Counted from the stretch's first letter, positions 43,070 to 52,958 are shown. The stretch is DNA of 64,000 bases from an uncultured Cellulophaga sp. (GCA_947492955.1 CANLOV010000012.1:1-64000), one strand, 5' to 3'. Made by a program: numbers and translations. The notes: a model not told the origin generated them from the letters alone.

Positions 43070-44542
43070 CTACCTATAAATCATCGCATTTTCAAAACTA
43101 CCTTTGTCTTTTTGTAAATCGATAAGAAATCCGTTTACAACTGCATATGCTATTTTATTGTCTTTCTTCAATAAAAAAGTAGGGTTTATACCTACTTCTA
43201 AATGTAGTGGTGGCACCTCATAAAAACTACTAATTACATGTAATGGTTTTGCCACTTGTAGCTGTGCAGATGGTATATTTTTAACTCTAACATATGTGTA
43301 TCCCTGTTTTAATAATGCCATAGCATCTAACTTAGCATATTCCTTTATTGTATTTAGTATTTTAGGATATACTTTTCCTTCTGTAACCGTATAATCGGTT
43401 CCCTTAAAAGTTTCATAGCCGTAATACGTAGATAAATCTCCCTGGTCTAAAATTCTACTACTATAATAAAAATCATCATGCGCATCATTATCTACCTCTA
43501 GCCTATTAATTCCAATATCTAAAATATGCTTATTACCTAAAAGTTCATAGGTAACAGCTTCTAATTTTAAATCGAAAAGCTTACGATCATTCTCTGGTAT
43601 TTTATCATAATCTGATAAAGGTATATCTACATAATTCTGTTTTGCTATGGTATATATAGCCGATAGAATTGATACATAATTTAATTTACGTATTTCTTGT
43701 TTTTCTACATCATTTGCATATCCACCAGATTCTATTAAAATAGTACTTGTTCCCCATTTTTGTATATTATCTCCAAAAGCTCTAGGTTCAAAATCATCGT
43801 TGTACTTGCCTACTTGTCCTGGTGCATATTTTTGAATAATAGCATTCATAAATGCAATAACCTTCATTGCATTACCACGTACTTCATTAATATCTTTCTC
43901 GTAATTATAAGCTGGTGCTAAATAAGATATTGTTGCTGGCTTATCTGTTAATTCTGCATTATAGTATGTGCTTTGATCGTGTAAATTAAATCCAAAATCT
44001 GCTTGCAAGCTATCTCTAACGCGCTTTAATGTTATACCTTCTGGAGATTGTAATCTTAAAGCGTCTCTATTAATATCTATACCTAAAGTGTTTCTCCTTT
44101 TATATACCTCTGCTCCATCTGGGTTTAACATTGGTAAAAAATGAAGCGTTAAATTTTCTAGAATAGCTTTCTTTTCGCTCTTAAAATCGTTACTATCTAA
44201 AAAATTAAAAATATCAAAAATAGCTTGGGTTGCCGTAGGTTCATTTCCATGCATTTGCGACCATAAAAAAACACTTGTTTTACCGCTACCAATACTTATT
44301 AAAGATAAATCTCTACCCTCTATTGATTTTCCTACTACTTGTACCTTAAATTTAGAATTAGTAGCATACTTGGCTATTAATGGCTGAATATCTTTATGCT
44401 TAATCCTTCTTTTCTCTATACTTTGCTCTTTATACTCATCATAAGTTTCATATAAGGCTGTTGTTATATTCTTTTCTTGGCAAGCGCCAAATACACACAC
44501 AAGTAAAGTTACTGTTAAGGTGGTAAAAATTTTAATCTTCAT
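43070..44542 (-). CDS. M14 family zinc carboxypeptidase, lipoprotein
   Basis: The 490-residue protein has a lipoprotein signal (lipobox FGAC, Cys20). The M14 domain covers about 45-300: zinc ligands in HGNEPTATQ (His and Glu, about 105-113) and FNLHDQ (His), DINRDA for substrate binding, and the general base Glu in ILIESGGY. An Ala/Tyr-rich beta domain follows. It removes C-terminal residues from peptides in the periplasm, or from cell-wall peptides. It overlaps the amidase gene by 11 nt. Confidence 0.9.
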   Translation of the reverse strand: MKIKIFTTLTVTLLVCVFGACQEKNITTALYETYDEYKEQSIEKRRIKHKDIQPLIAKYATNSKFKVQVVGKSIEGRDLSLISIGSGKTSVFLWSQMHGNEPTATQAIFDIFNFLDSNDFKSEKKAILENLTLHFLPMLNPDGAEVYKRRNTLGIDINRDALRLQSPEGITLKRVRDSLQADFGFNLHDQSTYYNAELTDKPATISYLAPAYNYEKDINEVRGNAMKVIAFMNAIIQKYAPGQVGKYNDDFEPRAFGDNIQKWGTSTILIESGGYANDVEKQEIRKLNYVSILSAIYTIAKQNYVDIPLSDYDKIPENDRKLFDLKLEAVTYELLGNKHILDIGINRLEVDNDAHDDFYYSSRILDQGDLSTYYGYETFKGTDYTVTEGKVYPKILNTIKEYAKLDAMALLKQGYTYVRVKNIPSAQLQVAKPLHVISSFYEVPPLHLEVGINPTFLLKKDNKIAYAVVNGFLIDLQKDKGSFENAMIYR

Positions 44543-45200
44543 ATATTACATTCTTTTCTGGAGTTGGTTTAAAATTAAGATTTTTGGTGGCTTTTTTTAC
44601 TTTTTCTAAAAAATCTTTTCCAGGATCAACTTTTTTAGTTCTATAGTTCGCATCTTTTTCTAACCACAATTCGTGATTTACAAAATTAGTATACTCATAA
44701 TGCCCAATTAAATAATCTATCTCATATTTTTCTTTTAAATATTTCACCAACCATATATTAGCCTCTAATTGTTCTTTTGTTAAAGGTTTTTCTGGCCCGC
44801 CAACATTCTCTATCCCAATGGCACAATGATTTAAACCAATAACGTGCCTAGCCATTATAGTTTCTTTCATTAATCTATAAATAGTACCATCTTGGTCTAC
44901 TAAAAAATGAGCAGATACATTTAAATTACCAGCACCTTTTATATCTGGCCTTGTATTAGCAAGTGTTACATTTTTAAAAGCTTTAAACGATTTTTCTAAT
45001 GTTGGTATAGCTGTCCAATGCAACACAATTATTTTAGGGCTAATTGTAGGCGCTATCTGCTTTATATTATAATGCTCTTGTAGATATTGTAGTGTTAATT
45101 CTTTTCTTTCTTTATTAAAAACAATAGGCTTATCTATTATTTTTTTAGATTGTGCACAAGAAATTAAAAAAAGGAATGGTAAAAAATAAAGTAATCTCAT
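44532..45200 (-). CDS. N-acetylmuramoyl-L-alanine amidase (Amidase_2), lipoprotein
   Basis: About 222 residues from the ATG at 45200 (MRLLYFLPFLFLISC) with lipobox LISC. The amidase_2 zinc ligands are visible in VLHWTA (His), RHVIGLNHCAIGIENVG and LIGHYEY, with a late VDPGKDF motif. It cleaves the bond between muramic acid and L-Ala in peptidoglycan or muropeptides. It is coupled to the M14 gene by 11-nt overlap; the two may work in sequence on wall peptides. A TTG two codons upstream is not needed. Confidence 0.9.
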   Translation of the reverse strand: MRLLYFLPFLFLISCAQSKKIIDKPIVFNKERKELTLQYLQEHYNIKQIAPTISPKIIVLHWTAIPTLEKSFKAFKNVTLANTRPDIKGAGNLNVSAHFLVDQDGTIYRLMKETIMARHVIGLNHCAIGIENVGGPEKPLTKEQLEANIWLVKYLKEKYEIDYLIGHYEYTNFVNHELWLEKDANYRTKKVDPGKDFLEKVKKATKNLNFKPTPEKNVIYED

Positions 45201-45289
45201 AAACAAATATACACTCTAATACAATACTATTATTACAAATTTGTACGTTTATATATTTTATATTTACCTTAAAAGTGAAAACCTAAAAA

Positions 45290-45619
45290 ATGGATTTACA
45301 AGATCAATTAAAAAATCTTTTTCCAGAACATGTTTCAGAAGAAAAAGAAGATACTACTCCTACTGAAAAAGGTATTTGGATGCAAGAAGACCCTATTATT
45401 TGTAAGTATGAGAAAAGAAAGGGAAAACCAATTACTATTATAGAAGGATATACTGGAGCCGATGATGATTTTAAAAAACTGGCCAAAGAGATAAAGAAAA
45501 AACTTAGTGTTGGGGGTAGTTTTAAAAACGAAACCATTATAATACAAGGAGACTACAGAGATAAAATTATGGCCCTTTTAAAAGATAAAGGCTTTAAAGT
45601 GAAACGTGTAGGAGGTTAG
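45290..45619 (+). CDS. SUI1/eIF1-like translation initiation factor
   Basis: The 109-residue protein has the SUI1 domain from about residue 40: KRKGKPITIIEGY, the GGSFKNETIIIQGD core and the end KGFKVKRVGG. Such YciH-like proteins occur in some bacteria and may check start-site selection. It is monocistronic between the amidase and the DUF1835 operon. Confidence 0.92.
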   Translation: MDLQDQLKNLFPEHVSEEKEDTTPTEKGIWMQEDPIICKYEKRKGKPITIIEGYTGADDDFKKLAKEIKKKLSVGGSFKNETIIIQGDYRDKIMALLKDKGFKVKRVGG

Positions 45620-45685
45620 TTTTTTGTTAATTTCTTTTTAATTAGTAACATTAAATAGTACTTTTAAAACTTAAACCAACACCTA

Positions 45686-46609
45686 ATGAGTACTCAATTA
45701 CACATTACCAACGGCGACATGTTTACCAAGAAACTTAAGTCGCTAAACATTAAAGGGGATATTATAACCTGGAGAGAAATGCTATGTGAAGGCCAAACAT
45801 TAAATAATGTTGGCAGTGAATCTTTTTGGAAAACACGTTTTGACTTCCTTAATAAGAATTATAAAATTTCTAAAGCTACCTTTGTAGAAAAGACATTAAA
45901 GGAATACCGTTCTTTGTGTAATCATAAACAACAAGACCAAATTGTTTTATGGTTTGGTAATGATTTATTTTGTCAGATAAATTTATTGGCTGTTGTTAGT
46001 TGGTTAAAGTCGCATAGAAAATATGCTGAAATATCGCTAGTTGTAAATAATAGTAAAACAGAATCTTTTGAGTTAGATGATTTATCTACAGAAGCGTTAA
46101 AAAGTTCTTTTGAAAATAGAACAGTATTAACGCAAGACGATATTGAATATGCAGATTATATATGGCAATTGTATTGTAGTGATAATCCTATTAGGTTAGA
46201 AAATTTAACCAATTATAAAAATTATAGTTTTAAATATTTACCAGAGGCAATAACTGCACACTTAAAACGTTTTCCGACCATTAAAAACGGATTAAACAGT
46301 ATAGAAAATAATCTTTTACATATAGCATCTAACAAAAAAATAGTTTCAAAAAAACAATTATTAGAAACTGCCTTAGACTCTCAAAAAAAATATGGTTTTG
46401 GAGATTTACAACACGAAAAAATTATTTCTTCTTTAAGACCTTTATTCTCTAACTTTAACCCTGTAAGATTAACAAAAAAAGGAAAAGAAATATTAGAAGG
46501 CAAAACCAATTACTACTCTTTTATTAAAAATGATAATATTTATTTAGGTGGTGCTCTAAAATATAACTTTTTATATAATTCTGCTTCTGACAGAATATTA
46601 AAACTATAA
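45686..46609 (+). CDS. DUF1835 domain protein
   Basis: The 307-residue protein starts with the DUF1835 signature (LHITNGDMFTKKL, then DIITWREMLCEG near 31) and contains IVLWFGNDLFCQINLL near 93. A C-terminal DUF3658-like helical half follows. The biochemical role is unknown. It leads a three-gene operon with a nucleoside phosphorylase (2 nt) and a binding protein (1 nt). Confidence 0.9.
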   Translation: MSTQLHITNGDMFTKKLKSLNIKGDIITWREMLCEGQTLNNVGSESFWKTRFDFLNKNYKISKATFVEKTLKEYRSLCNHKQQDQIVLWFGNDLFCQINLLAVVSWLKSHRKYAEISLVVNNSKTESFELDDLSTEALKSSFENRTVLTQDDIEYADYIWQLYCSDNPIRLENLTNYKNYSFKYLPEAITAHLKRFPTIKNGLNSIENNLLHIASNKKIVSKKQLLETALDSQKKYGFGDLQHEKIISSLRPLFSNFNPVRLTKKGKEILEGKTNYYSFIKNDNIYLGGALKYNFLYNSASDRILKL

Positions 46610-46611
46610 AC

Positions 46612-47481
46612 ATGCAATTAAGTCCGTCTGAGCTTATTCTAAATGCGGATAATAGCATTTACCATTTAAATTTACTTCCAGAAGATATAGCCAACACAAT
46701 TATTACAGTAGGAGACCCAGACCGGGTTGCTAGTGTTTCTAAATATTTTGATACCATTGAAGTTAAAAAAGGAAAACGAGAATTTTATACACATACAGGT
46801 ACCTTAAATGGTAAAAGAATTACTGTAATCTCTACAGGTATAGGTACAGATAATATAGATATTGTTTTAAATGAGTTAGATGCGCTCGTTAATATCGATT
46901 TTAAAACAAGAAGTGTTAAGACACATAAAACAAGCCTAGATATTATAAGAATTGGTACATCTGGAGCTATACAACCAGAAATACCAATTGATTCTTTTTT
47001 AGTAAGTGAATATGCTATTGGTTTTGATAATTTACTTCATTTTTATGATAGTGAGCATATACAATACCACGATATGCAAAATGCTTTTACCGCACATACA
47101 AATTGGTTTTCACATAAGTCTACTCCCTATATCGTTAAAGCAGATGATAGTCTTTTAAAAAAAATAATATCTGATAATATTCAGGTAGGTTTCACAGCAA
47201 CCAATGTTGGTTTTTATGGCCCTCAAGGAAGACAAGTGCGACTAAAAACGCAGGATACAAACCTAAATACTAAATTATCTAGTTTTGCTTATAACAATTT
47301 AAAAATCACAAATTTAGAAATGGAAACTTCTGGCATATATGGCCTATCTAAACTTTTAGGACATAAAGCTGTTTCTTTAAATTGTATTTTAGCTAACAGA
47401 AGTACCGGAGATTTTTCTAAAAACCCTTCAAAAGCAGTAGATTTGCTTATAAAAGACACATTACATAAACTTACCGCGTAA
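46612..47481 (+). CDS. Uridine phosphorylase-like nucleoside phosphorylase
   Basis: The 289-residue phosphorylase superfamily I enzyme has ITVGDPDRVASVSKYF (31-46), the phosphate-binding RIGTSGAIQPEIP (about 109-121) and the ribose-binding NLEMETSGIYGL (about 239). It probably splits a pyrimidine or purine nucleoside with phosphate; the base specificity cannot be read here. Operon context with DUF1835 and a binding-like protein is shared with other flavobacteria. Confidence 0.9.
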   Translation: MQLSPSELILNADNSIYHLNLLPEDIANTIITVGDPDRVASVSKYFDTIEVKKGKREFYTHTGTLNGKRITVISTGIGTDNIDIVLNELDALVNIDFKTRSVKTHKTSLDIIRIGTSGAIQPEIPIDSFLVSEYAIGFDNLLHFYDSEHIQYHDMQNAFTAHTNWFSHKSTPYIVKADDSLLKKIISDNIQVGFTATNVGFYGPQGRQVRLKTQDTNLNTKLSSFAYNNLKITNLEMETSGIYGLSKLLGHKAVSLNCILANRSTGDFSKNPSKAVDLLIKDTLHKLTA

Positions 47482-47482
47482 C

Positions 47483-48328
47483 ATGAAAACTGTAAAAATT
47501 ATTGGTGTTCCCGAGCATTTTAACATGCCTTGGCATTTAGCAATTGAAGAAGGTGCTTTTGAAGAAAGAGGCATAGATTTACAATGGACAGATATTCCTG
47601 AAGGTACAGGAAGAATGTGTCAAATGTTACAAGACAATGAAACGGATTTAGCTATTATACTTACAGAAGGTATTGTAAAAAGTATTTCTGGAGGAAATCC
47701 TACAAAAATAGTACAAGAATATATTGCTACTCCTTTACAATGGGGCATACATGTTGCAGCAGATAGTAACTATAAAACTGTTGCCGATATAGAAAATACA
47801 AAAGCTGCAATTAGCAGATATGGTAGTGGTAGCCACTTAATGGCATATGTAAATGCGCAAAATAATAATTGGAATACCGAAAATCTTAAATTTGAAGTGG
47901 TTAATAATTTAAGTGATGCAATAGAAAATCTTACTAATGGTACTGCTGATTATTTTATGTGGGAGCATTTTACAACAAAACCATTAGTAGATAATGGCAC
48001 ATTTAGAAGATTAGACGATTGTCCTACTCCTTGGCCTTGTTTTGTTATTGCTGCGAGTACAAACTTTATTACAGAGCACAACAAAACATTACATCATATT
48101 TTAGAAATTATAAATTTATATACCGAAGAGTTTAAATCTATTCCTAGTATAGATAAAACTTTAGCCAATAAATATGAACTTAAATTAGAAGACATAATAT
48201 CATGGCTAAGTATTACCAAATGGAGTCAGTCTCAAATAAAAGAAGCTACAATTAAGCAAGTACAAAAGCAACTGTTAGATTTAAATCTTATAGAAAAAGA
48301 AGTTGCTATAGACTCATTAATAATATAA
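47483..48328 (+). CDS. Substrate-binding-like protein without signal peptide (Ca3427/NMT1-like)
   Basis: The 281-residue type 2 periplasmic-binding fold is related to ThiY/NMT1-like proteins: VKIIGVPEHFNMPWHLAIEEG at the start, ILTEGIVKSISGG near 59 and YGSGSHLMAYV near 113. It resembles the Ca3427 group. It has no signal peptide or lipobox, and no ABC permease or ATPase genes lie nearby, so it is probably cytoplasmic. It may bind a nucleoside- or thiamine-related ligand or act as an enzyme; this is inference. Confidence 0.82.
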   Translation: MKTVKIIGVPEHFNMPWHLAIEEGAFEERGIDLQWTDIPEGTGRMCQMLQDNETDLAIILTEGIVKSISGGNPTKIVQEYIATPLQWGIHVAADSNYKTVADIENTKAAISRYGSGSHLMAYVNAQNNNWNTENLKFEVVNNLSDAIENLTNGTADYFMWEHFTTKPLVDNGTFRRLDDCPTPWPCFVIAASTNFITEHNKTLHHILEIINLYTEEFKSIPSIDKTLANKYELKLEDIISWLSITKWSQSQIKEATIKQVQKQLLDLNLIEKEVAIDSLII

Positions 48329-48339
48329 CGCTAATTAAA

Positions 48340-48777
48340 CTATAACTGTTTTTCTAAAAAATATTTATTAATTAAGCTTTCAAACTTAACATCAGATAAT
48401 GGCTTTTGAATATACTCATTAATATTAGGGTTATTCTTAGCTTCTATAGCATGTTTTTCGTCATTGCTTATTGTTATCATAACAATAACAATTTTATCTT
48501 TAATTTCTTTACTAACTCTTTCTTCGTAGGCCTCTAAAAACTCCCAACCGTTCATAACGGGCATATTAATATCTAAAATTAACAGACATGGTGTTATAAA
48601 TGATACGTTTTCACCGTATGATTTATCGTTCTCTAAAAAATCTAACGCTTGTTTTCCATTTAAAGCGGTATTTACCTGTATATCTAAATTTAATTTATTA
48701 ATAAAAATTTTATTAATAAAATTAGTAGACTCATCATCATCGACAAGAAGGATTGATTTTAATTCTAATGGTATCAT
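48340..48777 (-). CDS. Single-domain response regulator
   Basis: The 145-residue receiver domain alone shows acidic pair VDDDES (14-19), phospho-acceptor Asp in LILDINMPVMNG (about residue 68), Thr/Ser in VMITISND and Lys in YIQKPL. No output domain is present, so it must signal through protein partners. No sensor kinase is found in the window. The convergent binding-protein gene ends 11 nt away. Confidence 0.92.
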   Translation of the reverse strand: MIPLELKSILLVDDDESTNFINKIFINKLNLDIQVNTALNGKQALDFLENDKSYGENVSFITPCLLILDINMPVMNGWEFLEAYEERVSKEIKDKIVIVMITISNDEKHAIEAKNNPNINEYIQKPLSDVKFESLINKYFLEKQL

Positions 48778-48938
48778 ATTTAATTGGTTTAGGTTTGGGT
48801 TAACAATTAAATGTAATAATTTTCTTTCTAAAAAAATGGCTTTTTATGATTTTTTTCATGACATATGCTATTTTTGTCTAGTTATGTTACCTTTATATTA
48901 AATTTTAGATAAAAAAAGGTTAAACAAAATAATTTTTG

Positions 48939-49595
48939 TTACCATACAATTTTCTCCTTTTTCAATGTTTTATTTACCTCACTAAAATGTTTATTCCCAA
49001 ACCAAAACCCTCGATTTGCACTTAATGGAGATGGATGCCCAGACTCAAAAATATAATGCCTACTAGTATCTATAAATTTCTTTTTCTTTTTAGCATAAGC
49101 TCCCCACAATAAAAATATTACTCCTTCTTTTTCTACTGCTATTTTTTTTATAACTGAATCTGTAAATGTTTCCCAACCTTTTTTTTGATGACTCCCTGCT
49201 GCTCCAGACCTAACTGTTAAAGTAGCATTTAATAATAGTACGCCTTGTTTTGCCCACGACTCCAAGTTTCCACTCTCTGGATAGGGCTTATTTATATCAT
49301 TAGTTAACTCTTTAAAAATATTAACCAATGAAGGAGGGTGTTTTATGCCTTCTTGTACAGAAAAACACAAACCATTTGCTTGTCCTTCTCCATGATAAGG
49401 GTCTTGCCCAATAATAACTACTTTTACCGCATTAAACGAACAGTGATTAAAAGCGTTAAAAATAAGTTCCTTTTTAGGGTAACATGTAGCTTCTTTATAC
49501 TCTTGTTCTACAAAAGAAGATAGGTTAATAAAATATGGTTTATTAAACTCGTTAAAAAGCACTTCTTTCCAACTTTTTTCAAGATGAGATATCAT
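48939..49595 (-). CDS. ung: Uracil-DNA glycosylase
   Basis: The 218-residue family 1 UDG shows catalytic GQDPYHGEGQANGLCFSV (62-79), the Leu-loop HPSPLSANRGFWFG (about 186-199) and Asp in the QDPYH motif. It removes uracil from DNA for base excision repair. It is a single-gene unit. Confidence 0.96.
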   Translation of the reverse strand: MISHLEKSWKEVLFNEFNKPYFINLSSFVEQEYKEATCYPKKELIFNAFNHCSFNAVKVVIIGQDPYHGEGQANGLCFSVQEGIKHPPSLVNIFKELTNDINKPYPESGNLESWAKQGVLLLNATLTVRSGAAGSHQKKGWETFTDSVIKKIAVEKEGVIFLLWGAYAKKKKKFIDTSRHYIFESGHPSPLSANRGFWFGNKHFSEVNKTLKKEKIVW

Positions 49596-49658
49596 AATTA
49601 TTTAATCATTTTAATAAAGAACTAAATTAATTTAAAATACAAAAACAAAGTTTTTTTC

Positions 49659-52600
49659 CTAGTTAACTTTTATATATTGAAGATAATCATTGTTTTTAGC
49701 AGCGATAATGTAGTTATTTTCCTTAATACCTATTACTTGCATATCTTTTACATCGCCTGACACAAAAAAGCCTGTTTCTGATGCTGGGATAACTTTAAAA
49801 GTTCCGTTACCGTTTCCTTTTAAAAACTGACCATAACTTGCATCGTTTCTGGGAGTTTCTACTTCTGAAACATATAAATTACCCACAATAAGTGCATCTA
49901 AAAAACCATCTTTATCATAATCATTTACCAAAATCTTATTTATACTAGAAATTTGTGCTTCTTGTGGTAACTTATGCACTATTAGTTTTCCGTTTTTGTT
50001 TTCTAGGTATATACTTGCAAAGGATTTTACTTGGTAGTGCACTGCCGTTTCTAAAGATTTTTCTGAATATACATCTTCTAAAGTGGCTTTAGAAAAACTC
50101 TCATAATTTTTAAATTTTTGCTTTATTCCTGGTATTTGTTGCGAGGAACATTCTCTACCTCTCACAGGGTATTGTTCTCCTTCATTATAATAACTTAATA
50201 CAATATCATCCTTATTATCTTTATCAAAATCATTCATATAAATATCAAAAGTTTCATCTTCAGTAGCTTTGTATTTATAGTTTAGCCCATTATTCCCTAC
50301 TATATAATCTACGTCTCCATCGTTATCAAAATCTCCTTCTTCTATACTCCACCACCAACCTGTAGTATCTGTTGATAGTCCTAAATCTTCTGAAACTTCT
50401 TTAAAACCATTCTGCGTGTTTTTAAAAACTTTTATAGGCATCCACTCTCCTACCATAATAATATCTTGCCAACCATCATTATTATAATCTGTAATAACAG
50501 CACTGGTTGCCATTCCGAGATTTTTAAATTGATTAGATACAGACTCTTTAAAAAAGTTGAATTTTATATTTTCTTTATCGCTATTATTTTTTAACAAATA
50601 TGTTGTTGCTGGTGATGGGTATTTTCCTGGAACCTGTCTTCCTAAAACCAATATATCTTGTTTGCCGTCTTTATCAAAATCGGCTGTATATACTTTTGAA
50701 GTACTGGTGAGCATACTTGGTAATGCATTAGCTGCCGCCTTTGTAAATTCTCCCTCTCCATTATTTACATATAACCTATCTTGTAATAATTTAGAATCTG
50801 GCGAAAATTCGTATCCGCCACTTGTAACATATAAATCGTTATCTCCATCATTATCAGCATCAAAAAACAATGCATTTATATCCTCATTTAATTTATCATC
50901 CTTAAAAACTGCTAGCTCTTGCTTTAAAAACCCATTACCTGTTTGTATAAATATAGCACCACTTTTTCCAAATGAAGCTCCTATATAATAATCTTCTAAA
51001 CCATCATTATTTACGTCGCCAACAGCCAAAGCAGGGCCAAAACTAGACATTTTATGTGGCAATAATACTTGATACTTAAAGTCATCAAAATTATTCTCTT
51101 GATGCTTATATTTCGGAAATACATTTTTTATATCTGTTACAAATAATGGTTTTTCTTTATTTGTAGATATACTTTCCGCAACTGCATTTGTATATTTTAA
51201 ATGAATACTTTTATTAACAGAAATATTTTCTATAGTTTGTACTTTTCCATCTGTCCAAATTACTTTAAGCTCATCTATACTATCTACTGTTCCTAAACCA
51301 AAATGTAATTCTGGAGCTACTGAGGACTGAAAGCCTCTTGTTAGTGTTAACTCTTGCATTTGTTGCCTAGCACCAACTTTTATATAAACTCTATTACCTA
51401 ATCCAAATTTATTTCCTTTTGCCCCCTCGAAACTTACTTTTAAATAATTACTTGTCTCAGCACTTTTATTTTCAAAAACAGAAGCATAATCATCTATATT
51501 ATTGGTTATAATTTCTAAATCTCCATCATTATCTAAATCTGCATAAGAAACTCCGTTGGAAAAGCCTTCATAAGTAATTCCCCATTTTTTATTTACCTGT
51601 TCAAAATCTAAATCCCCTTTATTTTTAAACATAAAATTATCTATCTTCTCAGAAGGGATTTCCATGCTTAAGGCTAATTTTTTATCATCGTCTATTTTTA
51701 TCTCCTTTAGCTTCGTAAAATAATCTCTATTATTTACTTCTCTACGGGTACCATTAGTTACAAATAAATCTTTATAGCCATCATTATCAAAATCTGCAAA
51801 TAACGGACCCCAACTCCAATCTGTAGAGGAGGTTCCTGTAATCCTAGATACATCTGAAAAATGTGGAACACCATTAGTATAAACACCTGTGTTTGCCTGA
51901 AAACAGTTTTGCATATATTGATAATGAAATCCTGCATTTACAACATCCCAAAACAAAGTAGGATTCATACTAGCCATATTTGCTTTTTGGCGCCTATTAC
52001 TCTTAGCATCCATATCTACCTGAAAAACATCTAAATTTCCATCATTATTAAAATCTGCAATATCTACTCCCATACCATAAAAGGCTGTATGTGCAGTTGC
52101 TTTTTTTACAACTTCTTTATAAGTACCATCTTGCTGATTAATATAGAGGTAATCTGGCGAACTAAAATCGTTAGATATGTATATATCTGGCCAAGAATCG
52201 TTATTTAAATCTCCTACAGTAGCACTTAACGAAAGTCCAAAACTTTTTAGCCCTGCTGCTTTTGTAACATCTGTAAAAAATTTTCCATCATTTCTATATA
52301 GATGGTCTGTTTCTACATCTGTTACATTTCTCATTTTATTGGTATAAACAAATGTTGGCGCGTTAAAAGGTGTTTCTGGATAATTAGCCACATAAACATC
52401 TAAATCTCCGTCTTTATCATAATCTAAAAATGTAGCTTGCACACTATTCCCTATATCGTCTAAACCATAGTCCGATGCTTTCTCTGTAAAGGTTCCGTTT
52501 TTATTATTTATAAATAACTGATTGCCTTTAGGATTAAATTTTCCTGCTACAGAACAATAAATATCTAAATAACCATCATCATTAACATCTGCCATGGTAA

Positions 52601-52958
52601 CACCTGTATACCAACGATTATCCCCTGCCATATTAGCTTTCGCTGTAATATCTTCGAATTCTAAATTTCCTTTATTTAAATAGAGTTTATTAGAGACCTG
52701 GTTTCCTGTAAAATAAATATCTTGTAAGCCATCATTATTAATATCTCCTACAGCCACACCACCACCCATGTATAGGTAAGAATAGGTGAAGTAATTTAAA
52801 GAATCGTTCTCTGTAAGTGTATTACTAAATTTAATATTTGAACTGGTATGTTTTACATTGGAGAATATTGTAGCATCTTTATTTTCTATACGTTGCGTAC
52901 AACTAATAAGCTGAAGTAATAAAACAAAAAAAGCAATTTTACATATATTCATCCTCAT
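49659..52958 (-). CDS. FG-GAP/VCBS repeat lipoprotein with ASPIC/UnbV domain
   Basis: The roughly 1,099-residue protein starts MRMNICKIAFFVLLLQLISC, a lipoprotein signal. It contains many FG-GAP/VCBS blades with Ca-binding DxNxDGxxD motifs (DINNDGLQDIY, DYDKDGDLDVY and others) forming beta-propellers, and an ASPIC/UnbV domain near 505-590. Such proteins often follow SusCD genes in marine Bacteroidota and may bind glycans at the cell surface; the role is unproven. It follows glpD by 24 nt. A GTG three codons upstream was not used. Confidence 0.88.
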   Translation of the reverse strand: MRMNICKIAFFVLLLQLISCTQRIENKDATIFSNVKHTSSNIKFSNTLTENDSLNYFTYSYLYMGGGVAVGDINNDGLQDIYFTGNQVSNKLYLNKGNLEFEDITAKANMAGDNRWYTGVTMADVNDDGYLDIYCSVAGKFNPKGNQLFINNKNGTFTEKASDYGLDDIGNSVQATFLDYDKDGDLDVYVANYPETPFNAPTFVYTNKMRNVTDVETDHLYRNDGKFFTDVTKAAGLKSFGLSLSATVGDLNNDSWPDIYISNDFSSPDYLYINQQDGTYKEVVKKATAHTAFYGMGVDIADFNNDGNLDVFQVDMDAKSNRRQKANMASMNPTLFWDVVNAGFHYQYMQNCFQANTGVYTNGVPHFSDVSRITGTSSTDWSWGPLFADFDNDGYKDLFVTNGTRREVNNRDYFTKLKEIKIDDDKKLALSMEIPSEKIDNFMFKNKGDLDFEQVNKKWGITYEGFSNGVSYADLDNDGDLEIITNNIDDYASVFENKSAETSNYLKVSFEGAKGNKFGLGNRVYIKVGARQQMQELTLTRGFQSSVAPELHFGLGTVDSIDELKVIWTDGKVQTIENISVNKSIHLKYTNAVAESISTNKEKPLFVTDIKNVFPKYKHQENNFDDFKYQVLLPHKMSSFGPALAVGDVNNDGLEDYYIGASFGKSGAIFIQTGNGFLKQELAVFKDDKLNEDINALFFDADNDGDNDLYVTSGGYEFSPDSKLLQDRLYVNNGEGEFTKAAANALPSMLTSTSKVYTADFDKDGKQDILVLGRQVPGKYPSPATTYLLKNNSDKENIKFNFFKESVSNQFKNLGMATSAVITDYNNDGWQDIIMVGEWMPIKVFKNTQNGFKEVSEDLGLSTDTTGWWWSIEEGDFDNDGDVDYIVGNNGLNYKYKATEDETFDIYMNDFDKDNKDDIVLSYYNEGEQYPVRGRECSSQQIPGIKQKFKNYESFSKATLEDVYSEKSLETAVHYQVKSFASIYLENKNGKLIVHKLPQEAQISSINKILVNDYDKDGFLDALIVGNLYVSEVETPRNDASYGQFLKGNGNGTFKVIPASETGFFVSGDVKDMQVIGIKENNYIIAAKNNDYLQYIKVN

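Noticed and set aside
45201-45211. Perfect TATATTTG (minus strand) at the amidase gene
   Set aside because: Its 3' end lies only 3 nt before the ATG at 45200, so transcription would start inside the coding region. No -33 TTG is at 19 nt. Probably chance.
48919-48930. GTTAAACAAAAT half-site upstream of the response regulator
   Set aside because: It matches only one arm of the 32-bp photolyase element; no TTGTTTAA partner is found 24 nt away.
50557-50988. 143-residue open frame opposite the FG-GAP gene
   Set aside because: It is antisense shadow of repetitive Asp/Asn-rich coding sequence, with no start context and no recognisable domain.
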